Made by a program: the position numbers and the translations under genes. The notes beneath the pieces are model-generated. The model did no database searches. It saw nothing but the letters and a program-made list of their open reading frames with translations, and was not told the origin of the DNA. Shown here one piece after another: positions 33,523 through 40,533 of a DNA stretch of 64,000 bases. Location: IMG/VR virus record IMGVR_UViG_3300022602_000084, positions 1 to 64,000 of that record; one strand, given 5' to 3'. The DNA comes from a virus. How positions within the stretch are numbered: the first letter of the stretch is position 1; every line of letters begins with the position of its first letter.

Positions 33523-34902
33523 TTAACTTTCGTTGTTGTCGGCTCTAATAGACAGAACACGACTTAGTGGTTGTAAACTGTTTTGTGTAGTTCCATCTGG
33601 TCCTACAAAAGTGTTTGTGTTATTTACGTAACTTGTACGTTGTGTTTGATTATTTGTAGCACCCGGAGTCAAGTTGGTGCGTACTGCATCCTCAATCTTG
33701 GCCCAAAATTTACCATTGAATCTAAACAATCTGTTAGGCAGATAATCCAACCGCAAAAAGTAGTCGCCATTTTTGGGACTGCTTGGGAAGGCAACGCCGG
33801 CTCCGGTCACTATGTTGTTGGGAGCACGTCCGTCAGCAGTCAAGTAGCCCTCAATTTTGTAATCGGGACTGGGTATTCCGCTGTCGGCAGTGATATTGAC
33901 ATTGTCGGCAGTGATGGTGCCGGAATCGCTAGTGATTGCATTTCCGCCAACTGCTATGCCGTTTGCAAACGACTGAGTATAAAACGGGCTGGTATCGTAA
34001 CCGGACAAGGGAACATCAAATTCGGCTTGTGCTGTAACAGCTTGATTTATATTCAAGTAGGTGTTGTAGGTACTCAATATTGATCCCACCGGAGTAGTAG
34101 TACCGGGACCTGCAGCAAGATTATTGAGAATATCTTTGTATTCTTGACTGTCTACCAAGGGATTGAGTTTGACACGCCACAGATGTGGCCACCAAGTGGG
34201 ACTGAATCCTTCCGAGGCAAAACTTGCGTCGCCAACAACATAGAAACGTTTTAATGCTGCTGGTACATCTTGATTTAAACTGTCGTAATCTTTCAAATGC
34301 TCGAGTTCGAGTACATCCCCACTCAACAACTTGCGTCCAATGGTGTCTACCATGTCGCGTAAATGAAATACCATAAAAATAGTGCCAGTTTGCAAAAACA
34401 ATCCAAATTGGCTCAAATCAAAGTCTTGGTCGGCACGTTGATAAATGCCACGCATCTTGTAAACCGAAGTATCGTATTTTCTATCGCGAGTTTCGGTCCA
34501 CAACAGGTCCTGTATGTTCAATTCGCTTTGATTGGTAAAACTGGGTTGAGTGGCGTCGCTACTGAATCCAATGGTAACTCCGGTGCCGACCAGGCTGGTT
34601 GTGCTGGCACTAAGAGTTATTGATGTTGTGGTAATTGATAGAACTTGAGTTTTGGGAGGAATGCCTGTGCCGTAGACAAAATCGTTTAATTTTACGCCAT
34701 TGGTGTTGCTAAATATCAGCGGATCGGTATTTGCAGCTTGCCCGGCACTGGTAGACAACTGCACACCTTGAGCAGTGGGGCCTAGATATTTGTTCAACAA
34801 TATGCCAGTCCCGCCAATGGTAAACATTTCGCTGATTCTGCGATCAAAGAACTTGTAGTCGTTGCTGTGTCGGCCATCTTGCCAAAGTGAGAGTCTTGCC
34901 AC
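33523..34902 (-). CDS. 14: gp14 neck protein
   Basis: The neck protein that closes the filled head with gp13. A 459-residue protein starting at GTG with ribosome-binding site AGGA. Hallmarks are TETRDRKYDTSVYKMRGIYQ, FDLSQFGLFLQTGTIFMVFHLRDMVDTIGRKLLSGDVLELEHL and SFASEGFSPTWWPHLWRVK, as in other aquatic T4-like gp14. T4 gp14 has 256 residues; extra residues here are a Ser/Thr-rich insertion near 45-115 and a long C-terminal extension. It is transcribed away from gp13, unlike in T4 where 13 and 14 are adjacent. Confidence 0.88.
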   Translation of the reverse strand: MARLSLWQDGRHSNDYKFFDRRISEMFTIGGTGILLNKYLGPTAQGVQLSTSAGQAANTDPLIFSNTNGVKLNDFVYGTGIPPKTQVLSITTTSITLSASTTSLVGTGVTIGFSSDATQPSFTNQSELNIQDLLWTETRDRKYDTSVYKMRGIYQRADQDFDLSQFGLFLQTGTIFMVFHLRDMVDTIGRKLLSGDVLELEHLKDYDSLNQDVPAALKRFYVVGDASFASEGFSPTWWPHLWRVKLNPLVDSQEYKDILNNLAAGPGTTTPVGSILSTYNTYLNINQAVTAQAEFDVPLSGYDTSPFYTQSFANGIAVGGNAITSDSGTITADNVNITADSGIPSPDYKIEGYLTADGRAPNNIVTGAGVAFPSSPKNGDYFLRLDYLPNRLFRFNGKFWAKIEDAVRTNLTPGATNNQTQRTSYVNNTNTFVGPDGTTQNSLQPLSRVLSIRADNNES

Positions 34903-34924
34903 TGTCGTTTCCTAGATTATTGTG

Positions 34925-34931
34925 TATTTAC
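34925..34931 (-). promoter_or_regulatory. Late promoter GTAAATA for gp14-gp15-Nudix
   Basis: Late-type box on the minus strand 23 bp before the gp14 GTG; it backs onto a plus-strand sigma70-type promoter. Confidence 0.5.
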
Positions 34932-34936
34932 CCAAA

Positions 34937-34965
34937 TTGACAACTAATGATTTATCTAGTATAAT
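34937..34965 (+). promoter_or_regulatory. Consensus sigma70 promoter (TTGACA-17-TATAAT)
   Basis: Both hexamers are perfect and the spacer is exactly 17 bp. The ATG at 34973 lies eight bases after the -10 box, so transcription should start at or just before it. Confidence 0.9.
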
Positions 34966-34972
34966 TACAGTT

Positions 34973-35227
34973 ATGCAGTCACATAGCCCTGAACTTTACA
35001 ATAGAATCGCAGATGCCCGTCCCATTGTAGTACGATTGGGCGATGCTAAATTGCATTTGATGTTACAAAATTGTGTGGGATATTGGGCAAAACTGGACGG
35101 GGAATTTGTAGAATGTCGCCGCCGAAATCGATTAACACCAAAGTACACAGAAATAGCCCAACGATTAGACGAAGCTCTTGTTGTATTAGAACAACACCTA
35201 ACATTTGGCACTTTACTCAAAATGTAG
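34973..35227 (+). CDS. Small early protein of unknown function
   Basis: An 84-residue soluble protein (MQSHSPELYNRIADARPIVVRLGD...RRRNRLTPKYTEIAQRLDEAL). A GTG at 34922 would extend it, but the strong sigma70 promoter lies inside that extension, so the ATG at 34973 is preferred. There is no Shine-Dalgarno sequence and the expected mRNA 5' end is at the ATG, implying a leaderless early mRNA. It sits between late structural genes gp14 and gp13 yet has a host-type promoter, so it is probably made early. Confidence 0.7.
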   Translation: MQSHSPELYNRIADARPIVVRLGDAKLHLMLQNCVGYWAKLDGEFVECRRRNRLTPKYTEIAQRLDEALVVLEQHLTFGTLLKM

Positions 35228-35233
35228 TATAAT
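35205..35233 (+). promoter_or_regulatory. Sigma70-type promoter (TTGGCA-17-TATAAT)
   Basis: One mismatch in the -35 box, perfect -10 and 17 bp spacing; the leader to 35255 contains AGGAG. Confidence 0.8.
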
Positions 35234-35254
35234 ATAGTTTTACAGGAGAAGTAT

Positions 35255-36052
35255 ATGGCCCGAGGCCAAAAGATGCCAATGCCGTTCGCGGTGTTCAAAC
35301 AACAATGTGCCGACCGCGGATACACGAATGCTATAGATCAAACTCAGTATTCAGATCCGCAGTTTATCTACGCCATGCGTACCAACAACGGTATCAAGTG
35401 CGAGATCAAGCCCGACATGTATACTTTAGGACTGCAAAGCAAGTATCTAGAGGATATACGAATTGCCTGTGAAGCTGAAGGTTACGAATTTACTAAAAAG
35501 ACCGGCAAGTATTATTGCATCAAACACGAAGACGATGACGATTGGTTTGAAGTGTTTTTTGACATTGTGGACATAATTGAAAATATTGAAACAATACCAC
35601 AAAATCGCAGAACCAGTGCAGTTAAGGTCTTCACTAAAGAGGTCGCAGAACGCAACATCTTTGAAAAGATTGCCCGGCGTTATCGTAATGCTTTTGATAA
35701 CAAAGATCAGTACATGTTAGATGCCGCAAGGCAATTGCTCAGTGGTGATGACATTGATCATTTGCTAACCGTTGGCGAAAGTCGTGCTAGAACCGATACC
35801 AATACTTACAGAGAACACGTCGTGCCCTGTATCTTGATTCACAATCATGCAGTTGAAATGACAGTTAATGGTGCAACCATTGCCGCAGTGGCACAAATGA
35901 TCAAAAGCAATTTGGCAATCGTGCTAATTACCACTGAAGAAGCCGATAGGTTAGATACCGAATTGGGATTACAAACCGTAATGCCCGAGGGCTGGCAGTG
36001 GGGGCAAGATCCGTTTGCAAGGTTAGTGGCCGCTAACATTGCACTAAAATGA
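35255..36052 (+). CDS. Early protein of unknown function
   Basis: A 265-residue soluble protein with no family I can name. It starts MARGQKMPMPFAVFKQQCADRGY. It has a very acidic loop (EDDDDWFEVFFDIVDIIENIE) and a conserved-looking C-terminal third with TNTYREHVVPCILIHNHAVEM and MPEGWQWGQDPFARLVAANIAL. The clustered His/Glu/Arg of the EHVVP segment could be a metal or catalytic site but no nuclease motif is complete. It has its own sigma70 promoter and AGGAG ribosome-binding site, so early expression is expected. Confidence 0.7.
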   Translation: MARGQKMPMPFAVFKQQCADRGYTNAIDQTQYSDPQFIYAMRTNNGIKCEIKPDMYTLGLQSKYLEDIRIACEAEGYEFTKKTGKYYCIKHEDDDDWFEVFFDIVDIIENIETIPQNRRTSAVKVFTKEVAERNIFEKIARRYRNAFDNKDQYMLDAARQLLSGDDIDHLLTVGESRARTDTNTYREHVVPCILIHNHAVEMTVNGATIAAVAQMIKSNLAIVLITTEEADRLDTELGLQTVMPEGWQWGQDPFARLVAANIALK

Positions 36053-36067
36053 ACTAGATGTTATAAT
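36039..36067 (+). promoter_or_regulatory. Sigma70-type promoter (TTGCAC-17-TATAAT)
   Basis: Perfect -10, four of six -35 bases and 17 bp spacing; it overlaps the end of the upstream gene. The leader has GGGAG before the ATG at 36087. Confidence 0.65.
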
Positions 36068-36086
36068 ACTATTTTGGGAGTAGAAC

Positions 36087-37259
36087 ATGGCAACAGTTGC
36101 AGGCATTAAGATTAAAACAAAACAAACCAAAGTTCGTAATCCGGCTTTTCACGATGAAAAGTATACCGGAGGCGAACCTGATTGGGATGCTAGTGATATT
36201 GAACTAAGCGATGCAGACTTTGATCATAAACTTCGCAAAAGTTTTTACTACTACAATTATTATTACAGTCAAAAAGATGCACGTAAAAATGTCATAGAAT
36301 GGTTACGACTACAGACTAAGCGGTTCACAAAAGAGCAAATACGAACATTCGAACGCACCGGAGATCGCAGTATTCCGATGACCGCTTGTTGTATCGTTAT
36401 GGCACACATTCGTGCCAACATGCCGCTTAAGACTAGACACATTGAGTTTTTGGACAAGTGTATACTAGAAGCCATTGCAGGTGCCGAGCCCGAAGTGCAA
36501 GAAGTTGTAGCCGAAGTCAAAGAAACGTACCGAGCACCCACAATTCAAGATCGCTTGAATGAAAAAACAAGTGAAATAATTGGCGAGCTAGAAGGACACT
36601 ACGATGATGCAACTTTGAGTGCGAAAAGTACATTCAAACCCTATGACTATCTAGTGGCCAATAATGTGATACAAAGTCAGTTGGGCAAGTACGAAGCAGT
36701 TTACAATGCTCGTAAACAGGAACTTGAAGCGGCCCTGGCCAAGAAAGATGCAGACTTAAAAGAAGGTTATCGACACTACAAAGCCGCAGACTTCAAACGC
36801 ATGATCACCTGGATTGACAACTTGATAGCAGCGATTGAACAATATCGCGGGGTCAAGAAAGCAACCAAAAAAGCCAGGGTTAAAAAGGCACCTAGCAAAG
36901 AAAAGGTAATTGCCCGACTCAAGTATGCTAAAACACACACCGAGCTAAAAATTGTCAGTATCAATCCTGCAGAAATTGTAGGGGCACAAGAGTTGTGGAT
37001 TTATAACACAAAATACAGAAAGCTCGGAAAATACGTAGCTGAATCGTATAAGACCTTGAGTGTAAAAGGTACAACAATTATCAACTTTGATGAAAGTAAA
37101 AGTGTGTGCAAGACTTTACGTAAGCCAGAAGAACAACTTAAAGAGTTTGCAAAGGCAGGCAAAGTTCAGCTGAGAAAATTCTTAGATGATATTAAAGCTA
37201 CAGAAAGCCGGTTAAACGGCAGAATGAACAGTGAGATAGTGTTACTCAAAGCAGTTTAA
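36087..37259 (+). CDS. Conserved T4-like phage protein of unknown function
   Basis: A 390-residue basic protein. A Tyr-rich segment (KLRKSFYYYNYYYSQKDARKNVIEWL) lies near residue 50, a long helical Lys/Glu/Ala region follows, then a Lys-rich stretch (KKATKKARVKKAPSKEK) near 260 that could bind nucleic acid. Similar Tyr-rich proteins occur in aquatic T4-like phages, unassigned. It is the third gene in a row with a host-type promoter inside the late region. Confidence 0.7.
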   Translation: MATVAGIKIKTKQTKVRNPAFHDEKYTGGEPDWDASDIELSDADFDHKLRKSFYYYNYYYSQKDARKNVIEWLRLQTKRFTKEQIRTFERTGDRSIPMTACCIVMAHIRANMPLKTRHIEFLDKCILEAIAGAEPEVQEVVAEVKETYRAPTIQDRLNEKTSEIIGELEGHYDDATLSAKSTFKPYDYLVANNVIQSQLGKYEAVYNARKQELEAALAKKDADLKEGYRHYKAADFKRMITWIDNLIAAIEQYRGVKKATKKARVKKAPSKEKVIARLKYAKTHTELKIVSINPAEIVGAQELWIYNTKYRKLGKYVAESYKTLSVKGTTIINFDESKSVCKTLRKPEEQLKEFAKAGKVQLRKFLDDIKATESRLNGRMNSEIVLLKAV

Positions 37260-37267
37260 TCCCCGAC

Positions 37268-37308
37268 AATCCCGTAAGAGTGTAATAAATACGCTATACG
37301 GGATTTTT
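37268..37308 (+). terminator. Terminator hairpin with a late promoter in its loop
   Basis: AATCCCGTA (37268-37276) and TACGGGATT (37297-37305) form a perfect 9 bp stem followed by a T run to 37308. The 20-base loop contains ATAAATA (37285-37291), the likely late promoter of gp13, whose ATG is at 37310. Early read-through from upstream would form the hairpin, whereas late transcripts start near its 3' arm and cannot. Confidence 0.65.
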
Positions 37309-37309
37309 C

Positions 37310-38266
37310 ATGAGTACACCATTCACAAGTAATGTCACAGTAGAAGCGAATTTTGATGCACAGAACAATGTAATCGCTCCCAGTCTGTTTGACGCAAACA
37401 CCGGATCGCAAAGCGGGGCACACATTGCCTTTGATGGTAGCAATACTGTTACCTTCCCCGGAATCCAAGATCCAAATTGGGCATATGGTAATACCAACGA
37501 CAGTTTACGTGCTGCTATCACTGACTATATTCGTATGCGATTGGGCGACGGCATTGTAGATGTCGAACTTGAAAAAGAACACTACGAAATGGCCATAAAT
37601 CAGGCCATGATCAAGTACCGACAAAAAGCTCAAAATGCATACGAAGAAAGCTATGCGTTCTTGCAACTATTGCCCGAGACACAAGAATACATCATGCCCA
37701 AAGAGATACAAAACATTCGGGCTATTTACAGACGTGGTATTGGAAGTGTGACTGGAACAACGGCCAGTCAATTTGAACCGTTTGCATCGGGTTATTTGAA
37801 TACATATATGTTGGTAGCAGGACGTGTTGGCGGACTGACCAACTACGAATTGTTTGTGGACTATCAAAAGTTGGCCATGATGATGTTTGGTGGATTTATG
37901 AATTTTACATTCAACAGAACCACTAAACGACTCACGCTGGTTCGTAAAATGCCATACCAAGGGGCCAACCCCGATCCCACACAAAACGAAAGTGTACTGT
38001 TACAAATTGACAATGTAAAGCCCGACTCGATGTTGTTGAACGATCCGCAGACTTTTCCCTGGATTCAAGAATATGCTTACAGTTTTTGTAAACGCATCTT
38101 GGGCGAGGCTCGTAGTAAATTTAGTCAGATAGCTGGACCACAGGGCGGAGCTACACTAAACGGAGCGGATCTTAAAAATGAAGCACAAGCCGAAATGGAA
38201 AAGCTGGAAGAAGATTTAAAAATGTATGTTGATGGAAGTCAGCCACTAACTTGGATAATGGGATAA
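37310..38266 (+). CDS. 13: gp13 neck protein
   Basis: The head-completion neck protein that binds the portal after packaging. A 318-residue protein with YIRMRLGDGIVDVELEKEHYEMAINQAMIKYRQ, EESYAFLQLLPETQEYIMPKEIQNIRAIYRRGIG, a central membrane-like FVDYQKLAMMMFGGFM stretch, and WIQEYAYSFCKRILGEARSKFSQI, as in other T4-like gp13. Size matches T4 gp13 (309). It starts right after a T run, with weak ribosome-binding sequence GGGA in a short leader. Confidence 0.92.
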   Translation: MSTPFTSNVTVEANFDAQNNVIAPSLFDANTGSQSGAHIAFDGSNTVTFPGIQDPNWAYGNTNDSLRAAITDYIRMRLGDGIVDVELEKEHYEMAINQAMIKYRQKAQNAYEESYAFLQLLPETQEYIMPKEIQNIRAIYRRGIGSVTGTTASQFEPFASGYLNTYMLVAGRVGGLTNYELFVDYQKLAMMMFGGFMNFTFNRTTKRLTLVRKMPYQGANPDPTQNESVLLQIDNVKPDSMLLNDPQTFPWIQEYAYSFCKRILGEARSKFSQIAGPQGGATLNGADLKNEAQAEMEKLEEDLKMYVDGSQPLTWIMG

Positions 38267-38273
38267 GTACAAT

Positions 38274-38693
38274 ATGAAGATAACAGAAATTATAACAGAA
38301 GAAAGCAAAATGCCCGACAGTCACGTCAGTGCTACTCCGGGCATGAAAAATCATCCAAGTTTGGATAACTCGAGTCCGTATGCACCGTGGCGTTTTGCTG
38401 CACACTTTTTGGGCGGTGCCGGTGCACCCGATGGCAAATACGAACACGAACCTGAAAAAGAAGGTCCAACCGGGCAGGCTCTAGTCACAGTGGCTTATAC
38501 CGATGGCGAACATAAAATTTTAGATCAAGCTGAAAAAGCATTTGGAGTCAAGTCACATAGACTCACGCCCAATGAATCCAGTGAAAATCCCGATGTACAC
38601 AAAGCCAGTCCGGTCAAGGCCCGTGGACCGGTGACATTAAAAGTTGCTGTTAAAGATGGTAAAACAGATATTGCCACAAAGCCTAAAAAGTAA
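38274..38693 (+). CDS. Conserved head-region protein, possible packaged internal protein
   Basis: A 139-residue protein. It starts MKITEIITEESKMPDSH, which resembles the capsid-targeting sequence of T4 internal proteins (MKTYQEFIAE) followed by an I-T-E gp21 cleavage site. The rest is Lys/Pro/Glu-rich and includes SSPYAPWRFAAHFLGGAGAPDGKYEHEPEKEGPTG, seen in aquatic T4-like phages. It follows gp13 by seven bases. Packaging in the head is inference. Confidence 0.65.
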   Translation: MKITEIITEESKMPDSHVSATPGMKNHPSLDNSSPYAPWRFAAHFLGGAGAPDGKYEHEPEKEGPTGQALVTVAYTDGEHKILDQAEKAFGVKSHRLTPNESSENPDVHKASPVKARGPVTLKVAVKDGKTDIATKPKK

Positions 38694-38694
38694 T

Positions 38695-38737
38695 TGACAT
38701 AATCTGTATCTTATCCTACTCTAATTAGACTAAATAA
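38695..38737 (+). promoter_or_regulatory. Promoter region: TTGACA and late box CTAAATA
   Basis: A perfect -35 hexamer (38695-38700) has only a weak -10 at 17 bp (TACTCT). A late box CTAAATA follows at 38731-38737, then the ribosome-binding site AAAGGAG for 38754. Confidence 0.5.
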
Positions 38738-38753
38738 GTCAAAGGAGTAGTAA

Positions 38754-39488
38754 ATGTTTTTAGATAACAAATACACAAGTTGGTATAACAATATAATTGC
38801 CAACGCACAAAATCGATCCATATTAGGATATACCGAAAAACATCATATTATACCCAAGAGTATTGGAGGGGAAGACATTGCCTCCAATATTGTAGCATTG
38901 ACTGCTAGGGAGCATTTTATTTGTCATTTATTGCTTACTAAAATGACAACAGAAAAATTTAAAAGAAAATTAATTCATGCCGCTTGGGGAATGTGTAATT
39001 TAAAAGGTCCTGGACAACAACGGTATAAAGTATCTTCAAAAACCTATGAAGAATTAAAAATAAAACATGCAGATGCATTATCTAAATTATATACCGGAGT
39101 TAAAAATAGTAAGAAATCTAATCCTGGTGTAAAAAATGGATTTTATGGAAAATCACATTCTGAAGAAACGAAAGAAAAAATAAGAAAAGCTAGGTTAGGC
39201 ACAAAAGATTCTAACGAAGTTAAGATCAAAAAATCCATATCTGCAAAACAAAAACCCCCAGTGTCCGACACTACAAAACAAAAATTAAGCATAGCAAATA
39301 AAGGACGTGCAGGTTTTTCTGGAAAAGAAAATCCTTTCTATGGAAAAACGCATTCAACGGAGTCTCGAAAAAGAATGAGTGAATCGCATCTTGCAGAACC
39401 TAAGAAAACATGTTATCATTGCAACAAGACTGTAGATGCACGTAATTTTGGGAGGTGGCATGGGGACAAATGTAAACACAAACAATAA
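38754..39488 (+). CDS. HNH homing endonuclease with NUMOD3 repeats
   Basis: A 244-residue protein. The HNH core is EKHHIIPKSIGGEDIASNIVALTAREHFICHLLL near 28-61. NUMOD3-type DNA-binding repeats follow (NGFYGKSHSEETKEKIRKARLG, ENPFYGKTHSTESRKRMSESHL), and a C-terminal zinc-finger-like CYHCNKTVDARNFGRWHGDKC ends the protein. Base composition is AT-richer than the neighbours. It overlaps the gp1 start by 29 bp, and its codons supply the gp1 ribosome-binding site. Free-standing mobile gene. Confidence 0.85.
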   Translation: MFLDNKYTSWYNNIIANAQNRSILGYTEKHHIIPKSIGGEDIASNIVALTAREHFICHLLLTKMTTEKFKRKLIHAAWGMCNLKGPGQQRYKVSSKTYEELKIKHADALSKLYTGVKNSKKSNPGVKNGFYGKSHSEETKEKIRKARLGTKDSNEVKIKKSISAKQKPPVSDTTKQKLSIANKGRAGFSGKENPFYGKTHSTESRKRMSESHLAEPKKTCYHCNKTVDARNFGRWHGDKCKHKQ

Positions 39489-40161
39489 ACAGATACTTGG
39501 GTTGGTTGGCTTAATAGGTAGTGGCAAAGATACTGCTGCCGACTATTTGGTTAACTTTCACGGATATCGTAGAGAAAGTTTTGCCAGCAGTTTAAAAGAT
39601 GCAGTGGCTCATGTGTTTGGTTGGGATCGCCAAATGCTTGAAGGTAGAACTGCTCAGAGTCGCACCTGGCGGGAACAACGCGACGAATGGTGGAGTCAAC
39701 GTCTGGGACGCGACATCACGCCAAGACATGTGTTACAGTATTGGGGCACCGAAGTTATCAGAAACGGATTCCACGACGACATGTGGATAGCCAGCCTAGA
39801 GAATAAAATCCGTACCAGCCAAGACAATATTGTGATCACTGATTGTAGATTTCCCAACGAGATAGCAGCTATACGAGCACAGGGCGGCAGGATAATTTGG
39901 ATTCAACGTGGTCCACTTCCTGCTTGGTTTCCGGTAGCAGTACGAGCCAATCAGGGCGATGCAGTATTTGTAGAAAACTTAAAAACCTTGGGTATACATC
40001 CCAGTGAAACTGCCTGGGCCGGTACCGAGTTCGATGCCGAAATAGACAACAACGACACCATCGACGAATTGTTTACCCAACTCAAAAGTCTGGTACAATC
40101 TCCGCAGGTTTCCAAGGTAGTCGGCTCTTATACACCTCTTGCACGCAGTTCAAGCAAATAG
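39460..40161 (+). CDS. 1: gp1 deoxynucleoside monophosphate kinase
   Basis: Phosphorylates dNMPs for phage DNA synthesis. Walker A is GLIGSGKDTAADYL near residue 14, with SFASSLKDAVAHVFGWDRQMLEG, PRHVLQYWGTEVIRNGFHDDMW and VITDCRFPNE following, all typical of T4 gp1. The ATG at 39460 is chosen because GGAGG lies five bases before it; an upstream ATG at 39436 is inside the mobile endonuclease gene. The last 80 bp overlap the convergent minus-strand zinc protein. Confidence 0.9.
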   Translation: MGTNVNTNNKQILGLVGLIGSGKDTAADYLVNFHGYRRESFASSLKDAVAHVFGWDRQMLEGRTAQSRTWREQRDEWWSQRLGRDITPRHVLQYWGTEVIRNGFHDDMWIASLENKIRTSQDNIVITDCRFPNEIAAIRAQGGRIIWIQRGPLPAWFPVAVRANQGDAVFVENLKTLGIHPSETAWAGTEFDAEIDNNDTIDELFTQLKSLVQSPQVSKVVGSYTPLARSSSK

Positions 40162-40432
40162 TCTTGAGATTGAAATGATTGTTGTTTTTTAAGTTACCGT
40201 CGACGTAAAATACAGCACTCTGTTCCTTGGCGAACTTGAATTTAAACCCGCACTTTTCGCACTGCGGTTTTTTTGTGTACCCGGTTTTGGCCCATGCAGG
40301 AACTGCTTTGCTCTTTCGGCTTTTTCGAATACAGGCAGAACATCGGCTGCGATAATGATACACACCTTCTTTGATGTAGTTGATGGCACAGGCATTGACG
40401 TTGCATGCCAAACATAAATCACGTTTTTGCAT
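40082..40432 (-). CDS. Cysteine-rich zinc-ribbon protein
   Basis: A 116-residue basic protein with CLACN, CSACIRK, CEKCGFK and CLNCVQE, four C-x-x-C pairs able to bind two zinc ions, and HFNLKTICLNC near the end as in HNH-type zinc folds. Small proteins like this occur in aquatic T4-like phages without known function; DNA binding is plausible. The ATG at 40432 lies six bases after a TATAAATA late box with no Shine-Dalgarno sequence. A TTG at 40459 would add nine residues but lies upstream of the promoter. Confidence 0.7.
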   Translation of the reverse strand: MQKRDLCLACNVNACAINYIKEGVYHYRSRCSACIRKSRKSKAVPAWAKTGYTKKPQCEKCGFKFKFAKEQSAVFYVDGNLKNNNHFNLKTICLNCVQEVYKSRLPWKPAEIVPDF

Positions 40433-40437
40433 ACTGA

Positions 40438-40445
40438 TATTTATA
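40438..40445 (-). promoter_or_regulatory. Late promoter TATAAATA abutting a start codon
   Basis: Perfect late box on the minus strand; the ATG is six bases beyond its end, at the expected transcription start. Confidence 0.75.
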
Positions 40446-40495
40446 CCAAACCTTTGCAAAGGCTCCTGCTACGCCATGGAAATTTGGCATTACTG

Positions 40496-40502
40496 CTAAA
40501 TA
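40496..40502 (+). promoter_or_regulatory. Late promoter CTAAATA for tail sheath
   Basis: Late-type box 31 bp before the gp18 ATG; the leader carries AAGGA. Confidence 0.65.
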
Positions 40503-40533
40503 TTCATAACATGTATTATAAAGGATAATGACC

